In this document: piece by piece, positions 58,684 to 64,000 of the stretch | Layout of the letters: each line of letters starts with the position of its first letter | Position numbering within the stretch: position 1 is the stretch's first letter | Assembly (NCBI GenBank): GCA_947169915.1 | Contig: CAMVRN010000003.1 | Location: forward strand, 21,383-85,382 | Source of the DNA: an uncultured Candidatus Saccharibacteria bacterium | Lineage (GTDB): Bacteria; Patescibacteriota; Saccharimonadia; Saccharimonadales; Saccharimonadaceae | DNA: 64,000 bases | Reading direction: 5' to 3' | The notes under the pieces: generated by a model | What the model was told of the DNA's origin: nothing | The model's database searches: none | What the model saw: only the letters and a program-made list of their open reading frames with translations | Made by a program: the position numbers and the translations under genes

Positions 58684-58712
58684 TTGACAGAAATAGATGT
58701 ATATGATATAAT
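58684..58712 (+). promoter_or_regulatory. Consensus promoter of the 126-residue orphan gene
   Basis: TTGACA (58684-58689), exactly 17 bases, TATAAT (58707-58712) with upstream TGA: a perfect consensus. The leader of about 65 bases starts with CGATT / AATCG (58718-58722 with 58736-58740) as a hairpin. Confidence 0.88.
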
Positions 58713-58783
58713 ATTAGCGATTTGGCGTTAAGCTTAATCGTATCTTTATAACCTGATGTGAATATTATGAAGGGGGCTAGAAC

Positions 58784-59164
58784 ATGGATATTCTGAATCA
58801 CGAACAGGTTGACCTTAATCGGTACTCTCAAGTTGTTGCGGCACTCAACAAAGCGACTGAAAGTCTCAAAGTTATCGCCGAGGACATTCAGGATGATTAT
58901 CCGAGTTTGCGTAAACAAGCGAGCCCTGCGATTAAGTCGTCTGGGAATCATATCGGTTCGCAGATAAAAGATTTTATTGAGTTTCTTGAAGGGTACAGGA
59001 GCCTTTATATCGGCGAGGGTGTGGACTACAATCAGTTCCAGAAAGTCGCAATAAGCGAAGCAAAGAGAGAGAAACTGAAAGAGGCCGAAATGCCGGTAAC
59101 TCTGGAAAGTGATGATGAAAAGTTACCCAGGAGGGCTGCCGGAAGGCGTTGTTATTATGAATAA
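58784..59164 (+). CDS. Orphan helical protein, 126 residues
   Basis: No family recognised. GGGGG lies about nine bases before ATG. Mostly helical and charged (VVAALNKATESLKVIAEDIQ; FIEFLEGYRSLYIG), without signal peptide or membrane helix; a basic end (LPRRAAGRRCYYE). It has the strongest promoter in the window, a long structured leader and its own terminator, so it may be highly expressed. Its size, strong monocistronic expression and lack of relatives that I recognise resemble the 131- and 213-residue genes. Confidence 0.68.
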   Translation: MDILNHEQVDLNRYSQVVAALNKATESLKVIAEDIQDDYPSLRKQASPAIKSSGNHIGSQIKDFIEFLEGYRSLYIGEGVDYNQFQKVAISEAKREKLKEAEMPVTLESDDEKLPRRAAGRRCYYE

Positions 59165-59181
59165 ACATCAGGAAACAAAAA

Positions 59182-59208
59182 CCCGCGGTTTACTTCCGCG
59201 GGATTTTT
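59182..59208. terminator. Bidirectional terminator between the 126- and 218-residue genes
   Basis: CCCGCGG / CCGCGGG with a 7-base loop, followed by ATTTTT on the forward strand and by TTTTTG on the reverse strand. Confidence 0.88.
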
Positions 59209-59863
59209 ATAAGTTAAAGTCGGTTGCTTCTTGGAGGAGGGCTGGATAGAAGCCGTGAGCATTGAATTCTGGCTCTTCTTTGAAATCGAGGAATTCGAAA
59301 TAGGTAAGACCAAGTTTTTCCTCGAGGAGAGATTCTGCGGCGTGAACGGTGATAACTTTGTCGCCGAACTCGAACTTATGCCAAGCAAGTTTTTGGAGAT
59401 TAGCAACGGTGGCTTTGAGGGATTGGGCCTCATAGAGAGTAAAGTTTTTTAACATCTGGCGTTGGTTCTCGTTCAAGGCATTTGCGTAGGCTTCTCCATC
59501 CTCAAAATGATAGAGAGATGGGCGAAGTTCTTTCGCTAGGTTATAAATTGCTCTAGAAAAGGCAGGAGAATCGTCTTTTTCCCAGGCGACGAGGGCTTCG
59601 GCGGTATAGTGGAGAGCAGTCTTTTTCTGCTCTTTTTCGTAATAATCAAGACGTTCGGCGTCGTCCTCTGGGAGATTAAGAACGCCTAAGGACAGCTTGA
59701 TTCTTTCCCAATCTGCTTGCCAAGAGGAGAAGAATGTTATCAAAATATCAACGGCTTCGTTGCGTTGAACTTCCCAAAAAGGAATCTCGGGAACTGATTC
59801 GTCTCCGATTTCCTCGAAGTTAATAGAGAATTTTTTCTTAGGTCTAAATAAAAAATGAGGCAT
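59207..59863 (-). CDS. Protein of unknown function, 218 residues
   Basis: No family recognised. AGGAGG lies six bases before ATG. The N-terminus FLFRPKKKFSINFEEIG is basic-aromatic; the rest is helical and acidic with many Trp and Tyr (FFSSWQADWERIKLSLGVLNLPEDDAERLDYYEKEQ in parts; LYHFEDGEAYANALNENQRQML). No signal peptide or membrane helix, so probably cytoplasmic. Own strong promoter (59898-59927) and terminator. It is next to the ribosomal protein cluster but outside its transcript. Confidence 0.7.
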   Translation of the reverse strand: MPHFLFRPKKKFSINFEEIGDESVPEIPFWEVQRNEAVDILITFFSSWQADWERIKLSLGVLNLPEDDAERLDYYEKEQKKTALHYTAEALVAWEKDDSPAFSRAIYNLAKELRPSLYHFEDGEAYANALNENQRQMLKNFTLYEAQSLKATVANLQKLAWHKFEFGDKVITVHAAESLLEEKLGLTYFEFLDFKEEPEFNAHGFYPALLQEATDFNL

Positions 59864-59897
59864 TTCTGCCTCCTTCTGTAATGTTAATTACCTTATA

Positions 59898-59927
59898 ATT
59901 ATACCATATATATTATATATATGTCAA
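59898..59927 (-). promoter_or_regulatory. Promoter of the 218-residue gene
   Basis: TTGACA (59922-59927), 18-base A/T-rich spacer, TGG-TATAAT (59898-59903). The -35 sits beside the rpsI terminator. Confidence 0.82.
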
Positions 59928-59930
59928 GAA

Positions 59931-59953
59931 AAATACCCCTTTTCTGGGGGTAT
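59931..59953 (-). terminator. Terminator at the end of the ribosomal protein cluster
   Basis: AAATACCCC / GGGGTATTT with an A/G-rich loop, followed on the reverse strand by TTC. It ends the infA-to-rpsI transcript. Confidence 0.82.
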
Positions 59954-59974
59954 TTCTCTTTGACGTTTTTTTGA

Positions 59975-60373
59975 TTAACGCTTGCTGAATTGCTCTTTCT
60001 TGCGAGCGGAGCGAAGACCGTATTTCTTCCTCTCTTTTTCGCGTGGGTCGCGTTTGACGAAACCAGCTTTTTTGAGGACAGGACGTAGGTCTGGAGCTTC
60101 GGTTTGAAGAGCTTTGGAGATTGCGAGTTTAATTGCATCGACTTGGCCGGCGAGACCGCCACCAGTGACACGAATTGAGATATCGTAATCCTTTTGCTTT
60201 TGAGCTAGTGCAAGTGGGTCGGTGATTTCCGCAAGCATCGTTTTGTTGCCGGAGAAGTAATCGAGAGCTGGTTTGCCATTGATAGTGATTTCTCCTTTAC
60301 CTTTGTAGAGGCGAGCGCGAGCAGATGCTGCTTTACGACGACCAAGACCGTAGATATATTTCTTGTCAGCCAT
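59975..60373 (-). CDS. rpsI: 30S ribosomal protein uS9
   Basis: 132 residues starting YIYGLGRRKAASARARLYKG, with IRVTGGGLAGQVDAIKLAISKAL and the C-terminal RSARKKEQFSKR whose last Arg reaches the P-site tRNA. The ATG overlaps the rplM stop by one base (TAATG), so the L13-S9 pair is coupled. Confidence 0.97.
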   Translation of the reverse strand: MADKKYIYGLGRRKAASARARLYKGKGEITINGKPALDYFSGNKTMLAEITDPLALAQKQKDYDISIRVTGGGLAGQVDAIKLAISKALQTEAPDLRPVLKKAGFVKRDPREKERKKYGLRSARKKEQFSKR

Positions 60374-60798
60374 TACTTAATCTCCTTTGGATTTTGAGCG
60401 GTGTGAGCGTGTTCTGCGCCTGCGAAAACGCGAAGGCGAGCAAGACGGTCAGCTGCTAGTTTGTTCTTCGGGAGCATTCCTTTGACGGCTTCGCGGATTG
60501 CTAGGCTTGGGTCCTTTTCTAGGACCTCTTCAAGTTTCAATTCGGTGAGGCCACCTGGGAAGCCAGAGTGACGATAGTATTTCTTATCGGTCATTTTTGC
60601 GCCGGTGACTTTGAGGTCTTTGGCGTTGATGACAACGACGTAATCGCCGTTATCGATATGCGGGGTGAAGGTGACTTTGCTTTTACCCATGAGCTTGTCG
60701 GCGATAACGACGGCGAGCTTACCTAGAGGCATAGTAGAAGCATCAACCAACCACCATTCGCGGGAAATCTCGGACGATTTCTGAGAATAGGTTTTCAT
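60373..60798 (-). CDS. rplM: 50S ribosomal protein uL13
   Basis: 141 residues with WWLVDASTMPLGKLAVVIADKLMGK, the HIDNGDYVVVINAKDLKVTG region and the AVKGMLPKNKLAADRLARLRVFAG motif (segments of the family). An early 50S assembly protein. Two bases after rplQ. Confidence 0.97.
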   Translation of the reverse strand: MKTYSQKSSEISREWWLVDASTMPLGKLAVVIADKLMGKSKVTFTPHIDNGDYVVVINAKDLKVTGAKMTDKKYYRHSGFPGGLTELKLEEVLEKDPSLAIREAVKGMLPKNKLAADRLARLRVFAGAEHAHTAQNPKEIK

Positions 60799-60800
60799 AG

Positions 60801-61187
60801 TTATTTCTTCCCTTTCTTCAACTCGAGGTCAATGTCATCGACGAAAGAAATGGTAGCCATTTCAGAGTGGTCGCCTTTGCGGAAGCCAGCGCGCTCGATT
60901 TTGAGGTAGCCGGAATTGCGTTTGACTTGTGGAGCGATGACATCAACGAGGAGGTCAGCGGTCTCAATGTCGTCAAGACGAGCAATGATTAGACGGCGAG
61001 AAGCGAGGTCACCTTTCTTTGCTAAGGTGATAAGCTTTTCGGTGCCACGGCGCATTTCTTTTGCGCGGGCAAGGGTTGTTGTAATAGATTGATATTTGAT
61101 CAGCGAGCACATGAGCCCACGAAGTAGTGCATGCGTCTGATCGGTTTCACGGCCAAACTTGCGGCCTTTGTATCCGTGGCGGTGCAT
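60801..61187 (-). CDS. rplQ: 50S ribosomal protein bL17
   Basis: 128 residues starting MHRHGYKGRKFGRETDQTHA, with LLRGLMCSLIKYQSITTTLARAKEMRR and a C-terminal GHSEMATISFVD end typical of L17. It starts inside the rpoA stop (one shared base) and is translated right after rpoA, as in the alpha operon of most bacteria. Confidence 0.96.
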   Translation of the reverse strand: MHRHGYKGRKFGRETDQTHALLRGLMCSLIKYQSITTTLARAKEMRRGTEKLITLAKKGDLASRRLIIARLDDIETADLLVDVIAPQVKRNSGYLKIERAGFRKGDHSEMATISFVDDIDLELKKGKK

Positions 61188-62140
61188 TATTTTCTAAACT
61201 CCGTTATTTTTTCTTGTACTTCCTCGAGGGCTTTTGCGCCGAAACCTTTAAGGTCTTTGAGCTGTGCGTCGGTGAGACCGATGAGTTGGCTCAAATTCTT
61301 AATGTTGTTGTTGATGAGGGCGTTGGCGGTGCGAGCGGAAAGGCCAAGTTCTTCGATTGGGAGGAGAAGACCAGAATTGTCTTCTTCTGTTTCCGCACCT
61401 GGAACTGGAGCGCTTTCAACTTTCGTGGAGCCTGCGAGTGCTTGATATTGATTGACGAGAATCGCAGCAGCTTCTTCAAAGGCATCCTTTGGAGTGATAG
61501 TTCCATCGGTGTCGATAGTGAGGATAAGCTGTTGGAGATTAGTATCACGTCCAACACGAGTGTTTTCGACTTTGTAACGAACGCGTAGGACTGGAGTAAA
61601 TACTGCGTCAAGGGCAATCATGTCACTATGAACGCGGTCTTTGCCGGATTCATCAATAGTGAGATAGCCACGGCCGGTCTCGATGACGAAGTGCATCTTT
61701 AGGACGAAGTTTGGGTCATCGATGTGGCAGATGACTTGGTTTGGATTGCCAAGTTCGACATCAGCTGGGAGCTTGATGTCGGAAGCGGTGACACGCTTAT
61801 TACCATCTTTGTCAGCGTGTTGCTCGGAACCTTTGATTTCGAGAGATGCTTCAACTGGTGTGTCAATGTGGGACTTCAAGCGAATGGTCTTGAGGTTCAA
61901 CATGATATCGACTACATCTTCACGAATACCTGGAACGGTGGAGAATTCGTGGTTGGTGCCTTCAATCGAGAACGATGTGATGGCGGCACCTTTGATGCTG
62001 GAGAGGAGAACACGGCGGAGAGAGTTGCCGAGAGTGTTGCCGTATCCGTAGTAAAGTGGGCGGATGACAAATTCGGAACTGTTCTCGCCTAGTTCATGAA
62101 CTTCGGCAAGCATTGCGTCATTGATAGCTTTAGTTGTCAT
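61187..62140 (-). CDS. rpoA: DNA-directed RNA polymerase subunit alpha
   Basis: 317 residues. The N-terminal domain (about 1-235) sets polymerase assembly: FVIRPLYYGYGNTLGNSLRRVLLSS, PGIREDVVDIMLNLK, and FEEAAAILVNQYQAL. A linker leads to the C-terminal domain (about 250-317; LPIEELGLSARTANALINNNIKNLSQLIGLTDAQL), which contacts UP elements and activators. It sits in the standard place between rpsD and rplQ. Confidence 0.97.
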   Translation of the reverse strand: MTTKAINDAMLAEVHELGENSSEFVIRPLYYGYGNTLGNSLRRVLLSSIKGAAITSFSIEGTNHEFSTVPGIREDVVDIMLNLKTIRLKSHIDTPVEASLEIKGSEQHADKDGNKRVTASDIKLPADVELGNPNQVICHIDDPNFVLKMHFVIETGRGYLTIDESGKDRVHSDMIALDAVFTPVLRVRYKVENTRVGRDTNLQQLILTIDTDGTITPKDAFEEAAAILVNQYQALAGSTKVESAPVPGAETEEDNSGLLLPIEELGLSARTANALINNNIKNLSQLIGLTDAQLKDLKGFGAKALEEVQEKITEFRK

Positions 62141-62160
62141 ATATTTTTCTCTCCTTATCC

Positions 62161-62763
62161 TTAGCGTGAGTAGAACTCGACGATTAGTTGTTCGTTAATG
62201 CCCACCTCAGCTTCTTCGCGCTTTGGTAAACCAGTAACTTCGATTTTTAGTTTCTTGGTATCGGCTTTCATCCATGAAAGTGGAGTAGTCATACCTTCAA
62301 CAGTTTTGAAGTAATCAGATTTTTGAGATTTTTGACGGACTTCGAGAACATCACCTGGGTTCAAGCGAATTGATGGGATGTTGATGCGTTTGCCGTTCAA
62401 CAGGAAGTGCCCATGAGATACGAGTTGGCGTGCTTGGCGACGTGTTGTTGCGAAGCCTGCGCGGTAAACTGCGTTATCTGCACGGCGTTCCAAGAATTGA
62501 AGAAGGTTCTCGCCGGTTAGACCTTCAGCGCGAGTTGCTTCTTTCATTAGCTTAGAAAACTGTTTCTCAAGTAGACCGTACATGCGGCGTACTTTTTGTT
62601 TTTCGCGAAGCTGTACTAGGTAGAGGCTTTGCGAACGAGAACGTTGACCAGCGTGCTCGCCTGGGATGCCGTTCTTACGAGCCATAACCTTGGCGGCTTT
62701 TGGAGCCAAGGCATAACCTTCACGACGGCTTTGTTTGACAATTGGAGAATTATCGCGGGCCAT
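62161..62763 (-). CDS. rpsD: 30S ribosomal protein uS4
   Basis: 200 residues, with the S4 RNA-binding domain around 90-155 (LERRADNAVYRAGFATTRRQARQLVSHGHFLLNGKRINIPS; in pieces) and no zinc-binding cysteines at the N-terminus. A primary binder of 16S rRNA. It starts at the rpsK stop with one shared base. Confidence 0.97.
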   Translation of the reverse strand: MARDNSPIVKQSRREGYALAPKAAKVMARKNGIPGEHAGQRSRSQSLYLVQLREKQKVRRMYGLLEKQFSKLMKEATRAEGLTGENLLQFLERRADNAVYRAGFATTRRQARQLVSHGHFLLNGKRINIPSIRLNPGDVLEVRQKSQKSDYFKTVEGMTTPLSWMKADTKKLKIEVTGLPKREEAEVGINEQLIVEFYSR

Positions 62764-63194
62764 TACGGTTTCCTTTCTCCCTTAGGTCGTACACCACCGT
62801 GTGCGATTGGGGTTATATCAGTGATACTGTTGATTTTGATGCCGAGAGATGAGACGGCGCGGATGGCGCTGTCACGTCCAAGACCAATGCCTTTGACGAA
62901 TACGTCGGCGGAGCTTAGACCGTGGTCGCGTTTAGCGATATCAAGGGCTTTCTCTGCTGCAATTTGTGCGGCGTAGGCGGTACCTTTCTTAGAACCACGG
63001 AAGCCGTTGGCTCCAGCGGAAGAGCTAGAAATGATTTCGCCTTTATTGTCACTGACGCTGATAATTGTGTTGTTAAAGGTAGCTTTAATGTGGACTTGTC
63101 CGGATTGAACAACTCTTTTGGTCTTTTTACCTTTAGTTTTAGTGGCTTTAGCTTCTGCCACAGGAGCTTGTGTAGTAATAACTTCTTCAGACAT
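62763..63194 (-). CDS. rpsK: 30S ribosomal protein uS11
   Basis: 143 residues. A 25-residue Ala/Lys/Thr-rich extension precedes the core, which begins GQVHIKATFNNTIISVSDNKG and includes GFRGSKKGTAYAAQIAAEKA and a basic end HGGVRPKGERKP. It forms the platform of the small subunit. Nine bases after rpsM. Confidence 0.97.
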   Translation of the reverse strand: MSEEVITTQAPVAEAKATKTKGKKTKRVVQSGQVHIKATFNNTIISVSDNKGEIISSSSAGANGFRGSKKGTAYAAQIAAEKALDIAKRDHGLSSADVFVKGIGLGRDSAIRAVSSLGIKINSITDITPIAHGGVRPKGERKP

Positions 63195-63203
63195 AATTTA
63201 CTC

Positions 63204-63590
63204 CTAGGTTTTGCTCGCTGCTTTAGGTTGCGCGCCGCCAACGGCAATCGCTTTACCCTTGCGAGTACGCGCGTTCGTGCGGGTACGTTGACCGTTTACT
63301 GGAAGTCCAGCTTTGTGGCGTAGTCCTTTGTAGGAATTAATGTCTTTAAGACGTTTGATATTGTTGGTCACGAGGCGTTTCAAATCACCTTCAACGGAAT
63401 ATTTCGAAGAAATAATATCGTTGAGTTTTTGTTCTTCAGCCTCGGTGAGATCTTTCACCCGAGTGGTAGGCTCAATCTTGGCCTCCGCAAGGATGGCTTT
63501 ACTTGTTGTCGGCCCAATTCCGTAGATGTAAGTGAGAGCGGTTTCGACTTGCTTCTCGGAAGGGATGACAACGCTAGCAATTCGTGCCAT
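63204..63590 (-). CDS. rpsM: 30S ribosomal protein uS13
   Basis: 128 residues starting [21 protein letters not shown], with [15 protein letters not shown] and the C-terminal [18 protein letters not shown] that contacts the P-site tRNA. Two bases after rpmJ. Confidence 0.97.
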   Translation of the reverse strand: MARIASVVIPSEKQVETALTYIYGIGPTTSKAILAEAKIEPTTRVKDLTEAEEQKLNDIISSKYSVEGDLKRLVTNNIKRLKDINSYKGLRHKAGLPVNGQRTRTNARTRKGKAIAVGGAQPKAASKT

Positions 63591-63592
63591 GC

Positions 63593-63709
63593 TTAACCCT
63601 GCCTTTGTTTATTCTTAGGTTTTTTCTTATTGATAACACGTAGAACACCTTTACGGCGAACGAAGATGTCATCAGGGGAGATTTTTTTAACACTTGCGCG
63701 TACTTTCAT
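63593..63709 (-). CDS. rpmJ: 50S ribosomal protein bL36, cysteine-free form
   Basis: 38 residues that I read directly: [14 protein letters not shown] at the start, [11 protein letters not shown] in the middle and KNKQRQG at the end. The usual CxxC...C...H zinc ribbon is replaced (ISPDD where zinc forms have ICRNC; NKKKPK further on), so this is the C-minus form. AAGGAA precedes ATG. It lies between infA and rpsM, its standard place. Confidence 0.93.
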   Translation of the reverse strand: MKVRASVKKISPDDIFVRRKGVLRVINKKKPKNKQRQG

Positions 63710-63773
63710 AGTGTAAAAAATTCCTTGTTTAAGGTTTATATATGTAATTACCTAGCCTCGTGAAAAGCTAAGT

Positions 63774-63992
63774 CTAGCGGCGGAAGCTGATTCTACCCTT
63801 TGTAAGATCGTAAGGGGTTAACTCAACATCGACCGTATCACCAGGCACAAGACGGATAAAGTTTTTGCGCATTTTTCCGCTCATGTGCGCAATGATAATA
63901 TGACCATTCTCAAGTTCTACCCGAAATTGGGCATTAGGCAGCGCCTCAACGACTTTGCCTGTGAGTTTAATCACTTCCTTTTGACTAGCCAT
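63774..63992 (-). CDS. infA: Translation initiation factor IF-1
   Basis: 72 residues, one OB fold: [61 protein letters not shown] (pieces) and the RR end. It blocks the ribosomal A site during initiation. First gene of the ribosomal/RNA polymerase cluster in the window; its promoter lies beyond the right edge. The 64-base gap to rpmJ shows nothing beyond a ribosome site. Confidence 0.97.
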   Translation of the reverse strand: MASQKEVIKLTGKVVEALPNAQFRVELENGHIIIAHMSGKMRKNFIRLVPGDTVDVELTPYDLTKGRISFRR

Positions 63993-64000
63993 AAATTACC

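Noticed and set aside
58556..58951. Reverse frame of 131 residues
   Set aside because: It crosses the consensus promoter, leader and start of the forward 126-residue gene and has no signals of its own.

Overview
The window reads as a chromosomal segment of a Patescibacteria (CPR) bacterium, most likely a Candidatus Saccharibacteria (TM7) relative. The grounds are very compact gene packing, mostly housekeeping genes with no biosynthetic operons, cysteine-free forms of ribosomal proteins bL32 and bL36, many small membrane-anchored proteins of unknown function, a Gram-positive-type envelope set (sortase, G5/3D protein, CHAP hydrolase beside FtsEX, L,D-transpeptidase, L-lactate dehydrogenase), and standard UGA=stop decoding with a complete RF2 gene. 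The lineage call is inference; no rRNA gene lies in the window. No mobile element, phage or CRISPR array was seen.

Layout. 1-3.3 kb: nusB (cut by the window edge), rpmF, leuS, tsaC. 3.3-9.8 kb: a SpoU methyltransferase, two low-complexity single-pass membrane proteins (one with a perfect 147-bp internal duplication) and dnaE. 9.8-12 kb: an active-looking L,D-transpeptidase and a second, catalytically degenerate homologue. 12-17.5 kb: a small membrane-protein/galU operon, xseA-xseB, and a TRM11-like methyltransferase joined to rpmA. 17.5-23 kb: an accessory stretch of monocistronic genes with strong promoters, 5' stem-loops and terminators (a helical protein, a VanY-like protein lacking zinc ligands, a signal-anchored beta protein, an orphan), with a PfkB-like/aldolase fusion and rplY between them. 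23-36.4 kb: uvrA, two small genes, the pheS-pheT-FKBP-sbcB operon, an aquaporin-like channel, metG and rsmA. 36.4-45.5 kb: envelope and division genes (G5/3D protein, ctpA, CHAP hydrolase, ftsX, ftsE), prfB, murD and an M16 peptidase. 45.5-58.5 kb: secA, hpf, serS, a DUF2207-like protein, ldh, lysS, a CPBP protease, rseP, frr, a sortase and tRNA-Leu. 58.5-60 kb: two orphan genes. 60-64 kb: a ribosomal/RNA polymerase cluster in the order infA-rpmJ-rpsM-rpsK-rpsD-rpoA-rplQ-rplM-rpsI.

The clearest window-wide signal is two kinds of gene start. At least eighteen genes, mostly housekeeping, have a -10 hexamer ending exactly 6-7 bases before the ATG and no Shine-Dalgarno, so they are predicted to make leaderless mRNAs. 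A second set of accessory genes has TTGACA-like/17-bp/TATAAT promoters, a 5' untranslated region that begins with a stem-loop, a purine-rich ribosome site and a downstream terminator. Several enzymes in the window have lost catalytic residues: the second L,D-transpeptidase, the VanY-like protein, the PfkB-like domain fused to aldolase, and possibly the TRM11-like protein. Only one of 65 complete genes, prfB for RF2, ends in UGA.
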